From the NCBI GenBank assembly GCA_037576215.1, contig JBANDB010000010.1:2914001-2978000 (forward strand): a DNA stretch of 64,000 nt. The letters run 5' to 3'. The DNA comes from Armillaria gallica. Its lineage: Eukaryota > Basidiomycota > Agaricomycetes > Agaricales > Physalacriaceae. Shown in pieces: positions 1-11,235 of this stretch. Every line of letters starts with the position of its first letter. The stretch's first letter is position 1. The notes under the pieces were generated by a model. The model saw only the letters and a program-made list of their open reading frames with translations. It made no database searches and was not told where the DNA came from. A program made the translations under genes and the position numbers.

Positions 1-492
1 GGAAACATTCATGTCGGAGCCATCAAGGTACCATAAACTCATGGTAAGTTCTTTCTCGTTGATCACTATGTATTGATGACATTGTGTATATCCTCCAGTC
101 AGAATCACCTTCACACCTTACAACCAGTAGAAACCTGGTCTGGCAAGTTGACAAAGTTAATGCCCTGAGGGAACGTTTAACCTGTCAGATCTTGGAACTT
201 TCAAAAGGATGGTCAGCTTATATGGCAACACACCCCTGAGATGTTGCTTCAGGGGAAAGTCCTATCAAAATCATTCAAGACACCTAAATTTGTATACTCC
301 TAGACATGCTCATCGTTGCTTAAAATCTTTTTCATGTATACCAGAATGACGTTGCATTATATCTTTCGGATCACTCAGTTCCAATCTTAAGCTAACTTGA
401 GCATGGCAAAAATGCACTATTGTATCATGTAGGGATGTTTTCATTCCTCCACGTCTGTAAGTCTGAATCTGCATTACAATGTGTCTGCGACT
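1..492. other. Noncoding left edge, no gene seen
   Basis: AT-rich sequence with no convincing open frame. On the minus strand it lies downstream of the integrase-like gene and may hold its 3' untranslated region. I see no repeat that recurs elsewhere in the window. Confidence 0.4.
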
Positions 493-1886
493 CTACACTC
501 CCATGTGTTGCATAAAGTTTGTGAGGGACATCTCTAAATTAGGCACCTCTCCTGATATTTCAAACTCCTCCTCACCCGAGTCATTGCTCTCTTTGTGTGA
601 CAATGTGCTTCCATTCCCTTCAACTTCCTTGTCCTGAAGGTCTGAGTGCCATTTATTAGGGCTATGAAAGGAGTATCAACATGTGAGTCAACTTACCTGT
701 GATAACCAGAGGATTGAGACCATCAATATGTACGGTGCCTTGTCTCTGGTTTGGGTCGGACTGTGTTTTTTCATAACAATCATCATCGAAGAATATATCC
801 CATTCATCTACTGCAATGATTCTATGAGCATGGAACTTTTCCAGAAGCACAAGATAGATATTCCAGACACAGTCTTGCTTTATTTTGGGATTCCCTAGCT
901 CATTCATAAACTCCTCGGCACATTGTTGAAAAGATTCAGGTACAAGTTCCAGCACAGGATGATCAATTGGTGCATAAAGTTGCCTGGCAGTCTGAATAGA
1001 TTCAGAACTGAAAGTAACCTAAGAATGGACTTTCACAATGTCATTGAAAAAGATCACCTCAAGATTTACCTTGTAATCTTGAGCGTCAAATCGCTCCGGA
1101 GCCTGCTCGATGAGCAGCGGGATGCCATTTGGGCAGGCTATCTTTTGATTGTGTCTCTTCTTGGTTGTGTTATTTTTTACGACATACTCGTCGAGTTCAT
1201 GTTGAAGCCATGGAATAAAAATGTAACGAAAGACCAAACTGCCTTAACTGTTAGCTGATATCCACCTGAAAATAGATACTTACGCTTCCAAAGGTACTTT
1301 AGGATCATACCATCCTTGGTCCACACCATGTTGCAGCAGGCCCTCGTAGCTGAAGCTAAATGTCGCACAGAGTACACTCCAAACTATCTCAGAGGGAATA
1401 TTCATCTTCTCCACCATCCAACGATGTTGTACAGTATTGCATAACTCTGGGTCAGCCCATTGTCTCAGGAAAGTCTGAGCCCGAGCTACATTTCCATTTT
1501 CATTACCAACGTCCCTTTGAGTTATAAGTGGGCTGTCTAAAAAGTTCCTGAGTTTGAAGATGTGAAGGAATCATTTTATACTTACATCTATTTGCTTCTA
1601 TCACATCTAAATAATATTTGCAAATCAAAACTGGGTTCAAATTATTCCACCATATCTTCATCCATTTTAGGACACCACTGAATGGGTTGACACAAGCATG
1701 AAGACAAAGACCAAATCGGTATTTCCACTTGTTGTGTTGGTCTATACACCACAAGTCATTAACACCAGCACAATAGAACACTTTCTGGACCATGTCCTTT
1801 CTGAGTCATCTTGCAACATATTTAGGCTCGTTAGCATAACTCCACTCCTTGATTGTGTCTCTGCTGGGATGTAAGGAAGGCATCTC
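493..1886 (-). pseudogene. Integrase-like DDE domain protein, 5'-truncated
   Basis: Seen: on the minus strand, pieces read (near 1793 down to 1600) GVNDLWCIDQHNKWKYRFGL, then ACVNPFSGVLKWMKIWWNN; near 1470-1390 a WVEKMNIPSEIVWSVL-like piece; at 1237-1060 FIPWLQHELDEYV followed by ACPNGIPLLI; then 955-690, a GT..AG intron at about 700-660 (donor GTAAGT), and an acidic C-terminal exon ending at a TAG at 493-495. Known: this order and the first catalytic Asp in the WCIDQH context match an Agaricomycete family annotated as integrase-core-domain protein, thought to derive from a transposase. The open pieces are in different frames, partly because of introns and partly because of decay. The 5' end is cut at 1886 by the Gyp-1 LTR. 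The family call is fairly sure; the exact exon structure is not. Confidence 0.6.
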
Positions 1887-2310
1887 TGTTATGATTTTTC
1901 CATTTTTCCTTATCCTATCACTCGGCACCTATCTTATCTTCGGTGCTTCACTTACCTTGATATTATCTAATGGCATCCGGACTGGTTGCCATGACTATAA
2001 CGAATGACTTCAACAATTGTACTATGGCTCGTGATGGTCACTTGCCTACCACATTGTTTCCTTCCATTCTACACATCGACACAGTTATATATAGCACACA
2101 GACTCTAGTATATAAGTAGCATAGCTCTCACTGTAGTATCCTCAGCTTCGAGCTAAGTTTATACATACCAGACTTCACCCCTCTCACTAGCTGAGCTGCT
2201 AAGCATTATACCACCTCGAATAGCAGACTACACGGTGCCTTGGGTGATTGTAGGAGCACGATACAACCCTTGGCTTGCCTTATTTGTTATTCCTGAGTCC
2301 AGGCCTAACA
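1887..2310 (+). repeat. 5' LTR of Gyp-1
   Basis: A 424-bp LTR running from TGTTATGATT to CCTAACA. It carries the same ordered landmarks as the other LTRs of this family: a CTTATCTTATC-type stretch near the start, a TATATAAG box at 2109-2116, then AGCTTCGAGCTAA at 2144-2156 as the probable start of R. No matching 3' LTR was found after the pol remnants near 21580. It is inserted in or just upstream of the integrase-like gene on the opposite strand. Confidence 0.85.
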
Positions 2311-2311
2311 A

Positions 2312-2324
2312 TTAGCTTGAAGCT
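2312..2324 (+). promoter_or_regulatory. Self-primer binding site of Gyp-1
   Basis: TTAGCTTGAAGCT lies one base after the LTR. Its reverse complement matches AGCTTCGAGCTAA at 2144-2156 at 12 of 13 positions; the odd position would be a G-U pair in RNA. No match to a usual tRNA 3' end (TGG-type start) is seen. The placement fits self-priming as in the Tf1/sushi group of Ty3/Gypsy elements. Confidence 0.7.
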
Positions 2325-2369
2325 TCCTACACTCTTCTCACAACACCAGCCATCAGGAAGAACCTCTCT

Positions 2370-3299
2370 ATGACTCCCAACTTAACCCCGACCCAAACCA
2401 TCGCACTCAGAACAGCCATAGCAGCTGCCACCCTGATATTTCTCATCACCTCCCTCGTCTTTCTGACTTGGGGACTACAGATCTGAACCTTTCTCCAAAA
2501 TAGAGGGGTACTGAGATGACCTCGACCCCTCCAACCTGCCCCATTCCCCATCCACTATGTCTTACCCTTCCCAGAATGAACCATAGTATGGCCAAGTGTG
2601 GCAACCAACCAACCAGCAATGATGACTACCCACACCACCCACAAGTCCTCTGAGGAATATTACTTGAGTAGGGAGGAACCCCCAAGGAATGCCACCCCAG
2701 AACCAAGCAATGTTCGCAGAACCCCCACTTCAGGACTACCCACCACCCCCGAGGAGATCCGGGTCCTACGGGTTACAAACCCAGACCCCTGGACCAGTAT
2801 GGAGAATGCTTGACCCAAGCAATACCCCAATTACCCCAGCTACCTATCCTGGGACCAACCCGTACAGGTCAACGAGCTCAGCAAACCAGATGAACCCAAC
2901 CTGGTACCCCGGTACTTCCCACGAAGGGTGCTGGAGGCACTAAGAGCTTGTGCCAGGATGGTGGTACCCGATCCCAGCAGAGCCATACCCTTCCCCCAAA
3001 TTTCTCAACACCGCCATTGACACGCCATCCTCCAAAATCCCTGGCCCGACAGTGAGGATAGTGACTCCGACACCCTGAACCCCAAACCCCAGTCGAGCGA
3101 AGAGTCTGAATCAAACAGCCCATGCAGCGAAGGGACAGTGATCCCCTCAACCCCAATGGCCCTGACTACAACTGACCAGCCCTCTCTATTGTCAGCCAAC
3201 AGATCCTCAGGAATGCCAGAAGCAAGGCATGGGAGGTTAGATGATGGGATGTCGAAGCCCAATGATGTGCTCGGTAACGGCAAGTGGCAAATGGACTAG
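2370..3299 (+). pseudogene. Upstream membrane-anchored ORF of Gyp-1 (decayed)
   Basis: The ATG at 2370 lies 45 nt after the primer site. The first 38 codons are open (to TGA at 2484-2486) and encode a hydrophobic helix of about 20 residues (ATLIFLITSLVFLTWGL). The same frame then continues with scattered stops through a Pro/Ser/Thr-rich section (open 2598-2813) and an acidic Ser/Asp section, to a TAG at 3297-3299. The layout matches the upstream ORFs of Gyp-2, Gyp-3 and Gyp-4: start just after the primer site, one N-terminal transmembrane segment, and a low-complexity tail one frame behind gag. Function unknown. The short open part alone could also be the real product. Confidence 0.55.
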
Positions 3300-5019
3300 A
3301 GGCTGGCAATGAACACCAACAACACTAAACCAATCACTAACTCTACACTTATCACCTATGTATTGAATTCGGGTGTTTCAAGTACGATAGAAGCACTCTG
3401 CAGACTTCAATAATCAAGGAAAGTTGTTTAAAGATGTTTTATTTCATTACTAGTGAGCTATACAAGTGTACTACTCACACTAGCGGGGTTGGTAAGACAC
3501 AATTGGATGAATAGTGACTTGACTTGAGCTACTGCGCTTGCTCTGACTGGGACTGCTTCGAACTAGTGGCTCTCTTGGCCCTATAATGTCTTACAAGTGA
3601 ATAAACACTTGACTAGTTGCTTTCTAGGCAGACTAGTGGTGCTCTTGGCCTAAGAATAATACTTTAAACTTCAAGAACTCGCTTGAACTAACTTTGAAAC
3701 ACTCTTGGCCTTTGCAGGACACAAAAGATTGCTCTAAGACACTTCTATTCACTCAATGCTATGGGTAACTTAGCAACTAGTAGCTGCTTCGTCAAGGTTA
3801 AGCACAAAAGCCTTTAATTGGGGCACTAGATACTGACTAGTAGGTCACAATTGTGGGGATGGCTTGCCTGAGCCGCGCATGCGCCTATTCTACTACTTAT
3901 ATACTGACAAACAAGGTATGATCGAGATATAAATAACTGACTAGAGGGGTGTTATTGATAAGGATTTATTGGCTAGTCACGAATAATGGTGAATAATCAC
4001 GCAATAGTTGGTCTAGAAACGGTCACTTGCTGACTAGTGAGCCTAGGAGCTCTGCTAGCAGTTGTATTCCGTGCCCTGGGCCCAGCGACGCTCCACTAGT
4101 GTCAAGGATAAATGACTAGCCAGGCGAGCATGCCTGTAACAGCTGTCGATTGTGATCGAAGGCACAGCCTGGCTATACTAGTACCGATTGCAATGGATCT
4201 GTATCGCACTAGTCGGATCTGCTGCAATATTAATCTGTTGCTAATTCATTTCTAAGTCCTGTTTCGAGATTGCTGCGTGACTAGTTAACCTGACTTAGGT
4301 GTTTATGCCCAGATTGGCTCACTAGTGACTGAACTTCATGAGATTTGTGTCCTCTGCTTCTTGTTTGGTGCGCTAGTCATATTACTTGTCCACTAGTGGC
4401 CGTATTCACTTAGCCCTGTTAGCACTTAAGTCACTAGTATGGCCGGCTGGTAGATTTAACCCACTAGTGGTATCGCATCTGAGTCCTGGCTCTACTAGTC
4501 GCATACTAGTCTAACTATCAGCTTGAAGCCTCAGCTATAGTCCTCTAAGTATTACTAATGTAAGATAGATATGCCATAGTATTATTATAAAATCGCAAAA
4601 TCTAGGTGTGAACGCATAGATGGCGTATCACTGAGCCACCCACTGGGAGCCCAGACCCCAAGAACTCATGGATATCTACCTTGCCACTGAGCGAGGGGAC
4701 CCCATCCTGGGAAGCCAGACGAACACCACCATCACTGCCCAAATCTTCACCACCCATGACCAGACAGCCTACCCCCCACATGCTGGGCATTGACTCACCT
4801 GTCTACACCCCTGAACTGATCAGGAGCAGTGTGACCTGGAGATTCGACTCCACACCCTCGCACTACTTCAGGGTGACTGACCTGACCTGGACGGGGTTGA
4901 TGACCTCGAACCCCTTTAACAACTTCAATTACAATGAGGAGACATTTGGGGCCCTCGACTATGATCTTCCCCCATTTCCCTGGCCAATGTCTGATTCTCC
5001 TGGTTACACTAGGAGACGG
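2689..5019 (+). pseudogene. gag N-terminal region of Gyp-1, interrupted
   Basis: In the frame one base ahead of the upstream ORF there is an open run at 2689-2943 (PPRRSGSYGLQTQTPG region) and, after the ACTAGT-rich insertion, a second open run at 4681-5019 (LPLSEGTPSWEARR; then SPVYTPELIRSSV). The second run ends in TRR, exactly where element A inserts. The reading frame resumes cleanly at 6344. Like the N-terminal gag of Gyp-3 and Gyp-4, it is rich in Pro, Ser and Thr. The true gag start in this copy was not located. Confidence 0.5.
3300..4615. mobile_element. ACTAGT-rich inserted element
   Basis: About 1.3 kb that splits the Gyp-1 gag. It contains roughly 25 copies of CTAGT or ACTAGT in both orientations between about 3449 and 4510, against an expectation of less than one ACTAGT. 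Dense short motifs of this kind are known in the subterminal regions of some cut-and-paste transposons, where transposase binds. Ends are not resolved; ATCACT occurs near both limits (about 3339 and 4625) and could be a target duplication. No coding potential. Class is inferred only. Confidence 0.5.
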
Positions 5020-6343
5020 TGATGAACCTATAGACTCCTGCGGGCAGAAAACACAAGACCTGTAATGGCGAGTGTAGTCAAGCACAGAATCTGAAGGCAG
5101 GTTCTAGCGAGTCTAGTCTTGCACCTCCATGCGGTGACTGTAGCTTCCTGGTGGTGTAGCGGCGTGTTGCTACGCTTTGTTATGATTCTCTGAAGGCTGT
5201 TCAGAGGCTCAAGGTATGTACGCGAACTTTCCTGAAAGGGAAAAGGTGTGTAAATGTGGGTGTATGCTGAGCGGGGGCGACCTAGATGTGGCACGAACTA
5301 TTTGGTGTCGGAATCCTGGCTACGGTTCCGGTAGAATATATTTTCCTATGCTCGTGTGCTTTCTTTTAGAGAAACGCAGAGATGGAGCTGGCTTATCTAG
5401 AGAAACTCGAATTAGTATTGTTCCTAACTTATAGGAACAGTATGCTGTTGGTGTTAGAGACTAAAGTTCAGAACCCTAGCTACGGATTACCCTTTGAAGT
5501 CTTCAGGTATGCGAATTTATGACAGGAGGATGACAAACAAGGTAGTCTTTATATAATACCCTTGCTTGTGTTTTGGACGAGAGGACGTGAATCAAGTTAT
5601 TTAACACTTGGTAGCTAGCGAGTTTAGAGAAAACTTCGCAAAGTGTTATATCTCTTAAGAATGTAGAGATATTAACTTTAATTCGCGTGTATTGGGTGGT
5701 ATGTGTGGTGTGTGTATCCTCTATGGAGAACTGTCCTTTTTCTATCTACAGGCCGTTATCTTTTATACTACAGAACTGTACTTGCTAAGTAAGCGAACTT
5801 TTGCCTTGGCTTGATAACCGCAGTATATGATTTGTGAGCGTAGCGAACTATTTGTAACCGTAGTTCACTATACCGTGTGCTACTCTACTGTGCATACTTA
5901 TTAAAAGTTTGTGTAGCCTAATAAAGCTACGGAAGGTTTACTAATTTACTTACTACTTACTCAGCCGCAGTTAATGGCTCACTAATCTCTACTATATTTC
6001 TAAGCTGTAAAGGCATATCCATATGGCCTCTTGAGAATCCGTAGCTATGCATAGCCTACGCATAGTTAAACCGCGTGACCGTATGGCTCTGTCCACGTGC
6101 AAAGGCCCAGAATAATGACGCGTGTCTAATTTACTGCAGAAGGATTGGCAATCAATGTTCCTTGAGGCACAATGACTCATAGATATCGGAGTGAAAGTTC
6201 GCGTGGAGTGGGAAATTTAATATGATTCGACCTGTGCCGGACTTGCAACGTTTGATTTAGTGAAAGGCCGCATAAGGGAGATAGGCGATAAATTGTAAGT
6301 GGTGTCCGTGATTTCAGAGCACACAGAGCCTGGAGGCTCATCA
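5020..6343. mobile_element. Element A, TGATGA-ended non-autonomous insertion
   Basis: A 1,324-bp insertion in gag flanked by direct repeats ACGG (5016-5019 and 6344-6347). It starts TGATGAACC and ends GGCTCATCA, an imperfect inverted repeat, and its last 40 bp resemble those of element B. Removing the insert with one ACGG restores the gag frame (TRR then NPEFYSG). Inside, the 12-mer ACGCGAACTTTC occurs at about 5219 and inverted at about 6193, and GCGAAC-type motifs recur. No open frame of note. Superfamily unknown; a 4-bp duplication is unusual for common fungal DNA transposons. Confidence 0.65.
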
Positions 6344-7669
6344 ACGGAACCCTGAGTTCTACTCAGGGTGCAGCATGAGCTGGATAATAGCAGGGGCAGG
6401 CGGGGGACCACCAGAAGATGAAGCTGAAGGGAGCAGTGAACCACCAGCACCCTCCATTGAAGAACGGCTACAACAGATGATGGAGCAGATCACGCTGATG
6501 TGCCAGGAGCAAGAAAGGCTTGAAGGCGAACTGGAAGAGGCATGACAAAACATAAAGAAAGGGAAGGAGCTAGAACACGGGCGACCACTGCCACTGCCCA
6601 ACCTGCAATGACCTCTTCACCAGCGGACCAACCAGTACTTGGTACCATGACTCCTGCTAAAGTGGGAATCACCCAACCCATGTCCAAACCCAATAGGACC
6701 TGCCAACGATGATGCCCTCTATTTGGAAATTAAACCCATTCTCCTTCAAACCCCAAAGCTGTTCCAAGGAGAACACAATGATATCATGAGGTTCTTCAGG
6801 GACTGCCTCACCTACTTTGAGGTGTTTCAAGAAGTTACTTCTGGAACGTCCCCTCCCTCATGGTGATGTTTGCCTCCTCCCACTTTGAAGGACCCACCAA
6901 AGACTGGTGGGTCCACAAGTGACAAGAGTTCTGGTCAAACTCCAAATGAGACAATGACACCCCCTGATTCTGGTACCCAACTTGGGACGAATTCATGGGA
7001 ATGACGGAGGCACAATTCTGTGACCCCGCCATCGAGGAAGTCCACGAAAAGCACATGAACAACCTGCGCATGGGGAATGGCACCGCAACCACCTACTTCC
7101 AGAAGCTAGAGGAGGAAGCCAAACTTGCAGGATGATGGGGAGACGAAGGCGAATGAGGCACGATGGTATAAGCAGTGCGACTCGGAGTCCCTGCCTCGTA
7201 TACCTCCTTCATCGCCAACACCGGGTTCAACATTCCCTGAACCTACCAGGAGTGGAAGGCACACATCCTCACCATGTATGAAGAATGCCAGAAGAAGTGG
7301 GTATTTGACCAGGTCACCGGTTTGAACCTGCGTGGCTCACAACCTGCCAGACCCCAGAAGCAACTTACCGCCACCAGCCATAACAACAAGACAGGTGGCA
7401 CGACAAGTTCCTCGATGGGAAAAATGGTGGCCAATGTGCAGAGCCATGATGCAATGACAGGGAAGCGGATGACTTACGGAGGGCAAGGATAGCCCATGGA
7501 AATTGACCACAAGAAGATGATGAGCGAGGGGAGGTGTTTCCTATGCCACGAAAAGGGGCATATATCGAAGGATTGCCTGATGAAGAAGCAGGAGCAGGAG
7601 GTATGTGCAGTGGCAGCAGCTGAAGAGCTGCTTGCCAAGGACACTAAGATCGAGGAGGTAAAAGAGTAG
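6344..7669 (+). pseudogene. gag capsid-nucleocapsid region of Gyp-1
   Basis: This piece continues gag after element A. Early on it reads SIEERLQQMMEQITLMCQEQ (about 6456-6520), a likely coiled coil. It then reads LQTPKLFQGEHNDIMRFF with WWVHK downstream (about 6750-6920), typical of Ty3/Gypsy capsid, and ends with a CCHC zinc knuckle (CFLCHEKGHISKDC, about 7539-7580) before EEVKE and TAG at 7667-7669. Many stops and at least two frame changes are present, several at tga where relatives have Arg or Trp. This region binds RNA and builds the particle in active elements. It is not functional here. Confidence 0.75.
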
Positions 7670-8253
7670 GTTGTCGAGGGTCCGATTCCCCTGGGATGAC
7701 CAAGGACTTACATACTGGTGCGCGCATATCTTCCGCTGGATGGTCTTATGTTTCTTTTTTACCAACAGACATTTTTACTACTGAGCATTCAAATATACCC
7801 TGACCCCCATGTGCAGGGTTGGCTTTTACAACTTCCATCCCTACTCGCACCCCAGTATTAGAATTGACGAACCAGTACGATGTCCTTTGGGACATGACTA
7901 ACAACTCCACAGAACCGACTCCCCCTGGCTCCGATGCTGAAGGGGGGATAGCAGTGGGCCCCCACCCACGCGCTGAAGTGAGGGAAACCTCAACAACATG
8001 ACCAGCTAAGCGATCAGAAAGTAGCTCATCGTGAGTGAAAGCACCAGTCAAAAAGTCACCTACCATAGTGACACCCCTCATAACACCTCAAGCGGAGGGG
8101 GCAAGGGAACAAGTGCCTAGCACCCCTCTTGGAGGAGCAGCCCCACAAATGGGGAACACTGCAAGGAAATCAACAGGAGCTGACCAAACTCACAGCAGTC
8201 CAGGACATCAAGCATGAGAGGCATCTGCTGCCACCCCCTGAGCCGCAAGACCT
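7670..8253 (+). pseudogene. pol N-terminal spacer of Gyp-1
   Basis: Poorly conserved pol leader. Two stretches match the same part of Gyp-4 at DNA level: GCATTCAAATATACCC (7784) against 50907, and AGTCACCTACCATAGTGACA (8052) against 51041. It ends where the foldback arm sequence begins near 8254. No motif of known function is visible, and no intact frame remains. Confidence 0.5.
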
Positions 8254-9412
8254 TCGGAGCTCAGAAATGCGAGTTTCCATGTGTGCTCCTTCCAAACTGT
8301 TACATCATTCTTTCCATCATTCCTGAGACCCCATAAATGTAACCAAGAGTCGTTTAGGAGTTTTCAAGGTTGAGGAATCCATTGGTGAAGTCCCCATGCC
8401 GATGCAATGGCCAGAAAACAAAATAAACTGTGTTTTCCCCCCCATCCCCCATTTTTCATCGCATTCTGGTAGTTATATAAAACATATGCAGACGTATTCT
8501 AGGGTTTTCATAGTGTAGAAATCGATTGGTAACATCCCTGGAGTGATCCAATGTATGCAGCACCATAAAAACCTAATTTTCCTAATTATGCCTAGCCATA
8601 AAATGCGCCACATGTACTGTAGAGGGGTCATTTAGGGGCTTTCAAGGCCAGGGAATTCATTGGTCAAGTTTTCGAAGTGATCCGATGCACGTAGCCCCGC
8701 CAAAATGCGAATTTTGTGCGATTTTCCGCTAGTTTTCACTATTTTACCATTTTTACCCCCTCCCCAGGGCCCCCATACCTCACCAGAGGGTTCGCGTTTA
8801 TGTTATTTATGTTTAGGCATATACTAGTACCATCCCCTCGCCCATCCAGTACCCAGAAACTACCCCAAATGCGAATTTTCTGCCTATTTTCGCTATTTTT
8901 CACTATTTTAGCCTTTTTATCCACTTCCCAGGACCCCCATATCTCACCAGAGGGATTGTTTTTATGTTATTTACATATATGCATATACTAGTACCATCCC
9001 CTGGCCCATCCAGTACCCAGAAACCACCCCAATCCCAGATTTGTCCAAAAATGGCCTGATATTGATGGCTGATCTCATCAATTGGCTGCACTGCCACACT
9101 ACATCCAGTCTCCCATGGCTGAATCCAGCCTCCAGGCACTCGGGAGGGGTGGGGTCAGCTTACTAATCTATAATATATTTTTAGAAGACCTCAAATCTCA
9201 AATTTTGGCCCAGAACAGTAGGTAGAAGGGCAGGAATAAGGCCCAAAAGCATTCTGGAGATATTGAAAGCAACTTTCCCAAAAAGGAAAAAGTGCACAAC
9301 AGTGAGAGGGAGAGCGGGGGACCCTGACAATGAGCAGAGGAGAGGGTGGCAGTGCAACAGCCATCAAAGAGGAGGGTGTGACAATGTTCTGCTCTGGTGA
9401 CAGTGACAGAAT

Positions 9413-11138
9413 CCGTGTAGCGACGTGTCCCGCGCCGGTCCCCGATTCTTTCCATTTGTTTCGACCTCCGAATCTCAGAGTGAAGGAACAACTTCAAGCA
9501 CAAGCTGAAGGATTCCTGACTATTCGGCATCATCATTGTAATTTTTGTCACGATACCAGGATATATGAAGTACTTCAGAATATTCTAGATATGTGTGAGC
9601 TCTAGTATCTGATTCCCATTGCTACTAAGCATAGTCACGACATTTTCTGCTGGCGACCTCCGAGCTGGAACAATAAGCAGGTAATAAGTATGAACATTCA
9701 TGGCAAATTCCAGGTGGAAAAATACAGTGACCGCAGATAACTTGTGAATGATCTAGGCATAGAAAACAGTGGAAACCAAAGTAAAGACAAAGACTCATGC
9801 ACCTGGCTCGAAAAATACTCGCTCGGTGACGGCCTTCGGCCGTCACCAGCTCGCATTTTCTCGCCAAGGCTACAGAAGCAGCCATGTAACCTATAATAAC
9901 AGGGTACCCCAACACACCTTGTGAATAAAGGTGAATAATCGAGCTTGGCCAGGCCTGTGACCGCCGTGCTGTTCCACTCTGCCAGGCACAAAAGCGGTAC
10001 TCCTTTTTCGTCACCCTTCGCTATACGGTCAAACTCGAAAAACATGAATCTAAACGCTTCTTCCTCCAAAGCAGATGCTGCTTGGGTGCTGCACACAGTT
10101 GGCAGAGTTTCCAATTTGATGGAGTTGTAAACAGCGTTGGCAGACATGTCGAGAGCGATTGAAAAAGATCAATTGAGCCCGGATGTACGAGTGGTTTTGG
10201 ATTTTTTAACCGACCTTTTGTGATTAGCTTGTTAAAAATCTCTTTTTTCACCTGTTATTCACATTATTTCGCGAGAAAGTTATTGACTGTTAATAACCTA
10301 GTGAATAAATGTCCCCTCGCGGCCCAATGTTAAATAACATGTTATTAACAGGACCGGGAATTATTGGCCCTACCTGGCCCCGGATGTGCTACAGAGCAGC
10401 AAGAGTGTTCAACTGGAAACATAGTCCACTGGTGTCACTTTGCCCTAGAGGACGATATAAGAATCAGCAAGAAACACGGCCATCGACAAAGCGACAAAAC
10501 AAATGGAGCATACCTAAATGAACAAAACACAATATGAGGTTCGTGCTGAGTCAAAGCGCAACACCAATGAATCATAGGGAGTGTACACTAAAGGGAACCC
10601 ATTTTATAAGAGCAAATCTCGCCAACGGGTGACATCACCGTGAGACGTCTCAGTGGGATGAAGTGCAAATCACTCACCAATGCGGAATACAGTCAGATAA
10701 CAGGGAAGGTCATAGTGTACATATCTGACTGTAGTGAAGCCAAAGTTTTACCAATGTCAACGATGTGTGTAATTACGCACAAGCAGATTCTCAACATTGT
10801 TCCAGCATGAATATGCGTCAACGGGCAGGAGTCAAGGAAGTGTCGTACCACGGTGCGGGGGAAAGACAAGAGGGGAAGAGGGTATAGAGGATAAAATGCC
10901 CAGTTTATAAGAACAGATTTAAACACCCAATCTATAAGAACTTATTATTGCAAACGGGCGACACCGCTGTGACACAGTCTCGGGGGAATATGGGACACCG
11001 TGTTTGGACCAGAAGCACAAGTACGTGAACTCTAACAGGTACAAATAGCCCCTGCCCATGGTCTATGGTGGGCAAACGGTCGCAGAAGGCACGACAATTC
11101 CCTCTCTTCTCCTCACTACGTTCGGAAAGAATCGGGGA
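9413..11138 (-). mobile_element. Helentron-like element carrying ORFs
   Basis: A 1,726-bp insert that breaks the foldback arm between AGAAT and TGC with no target duplication. One end is TCCCCGATTCTTTCC (inverted at 11124-11138). The same motif recurs inverted at 9439-9453 but is followed outward by about 26 bp of GC-rich sequence (CCGGCGCGGGA type), so the ends are asymmetric. The insert in the Gyp-3 LTR has the same ends. A terminal repeat at one end and a subterminal one plus a GC hairpin at the other is the layout of Helitron2/Helentron elements. No Rep or helicase gene is present, so it would be non-autonomous. Confidence 0.5.
9698..10147 (-). CDS. Unrecognised ORF inside the Helentron-like element
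   Basis: A 149-codon open frame from an ATG (MSANAVYNSIKLETLPTV...). The first 85 residues have ordinary protein composition, including EEEAFRFMFFEFDRIAKG and AEWNSTAVTGLAKLD; the later part is Ser/Leu/Phe-rich and less convincing. I do not recognise a family. Helitron-type elements often carry captured host gene pieces, and the position inside such an element makes that one reading. It could also be a chance frame. Confidence 0.3.
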   Translation of the reverse strand: MSANAVYNSIKLETLPTVCSTQAASALEEEAFRFMFFEFDRIAKGDEKGVPLLCLAEWNSTAVTGLAKLDYSPLFTRCVGVPCYYRLHGCFCSLGEKMRAGDGRRPSPSEYFSSQVHESLSLLWFPLFSMPRSFTSYLRSLYFSTWNLP

Positions 11139-11235
11139 ATGCATTATATAGGTGGTCAGTCAATTGACAGTCTGGATTTATCACTATGTCTGTCAATTGA
11201 CAAGAATGATATATGATTTTGACTGCTAAGGCTGC

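Larger units (their letters stand above)
8254..11235. mobile_element. Diverged solo foldback arm, split by a Helentron-like insert
   Basis: Bases 8254-9412 and 11139-11235 match, in order and orientation, the right arm of the palindrome (about 56490-57588). Shared landmarks include CTTTCAAGGCC, GATCCGATGCACGTAG, CATATACTAGTACCATCCCC and GTCAATTGAC. About 155 bp is duplicated in tandem here (about 8715-8868 and 8879-9033) but single in the palindrome. A second copy interrupts Gyp-1 between the pol leader and protease. The inner insert is listed separately. Confidence 0.65.

Noticed and set aside
2281..2330. A tRNA-type primer site for the Gyp elements
   Set aside because: The sequence after the LTR does not start with TGG and varies between copies in step with the R-start 13-mer, which fits self-priming better.
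3340..4630. ATCACT as a firm target duplication of the ACTAGT-rich block
   Set aside because: Only six bases, not anchored to matching terminal repeats, and the gag frame does not fix the junction. Kept as a possibility only.
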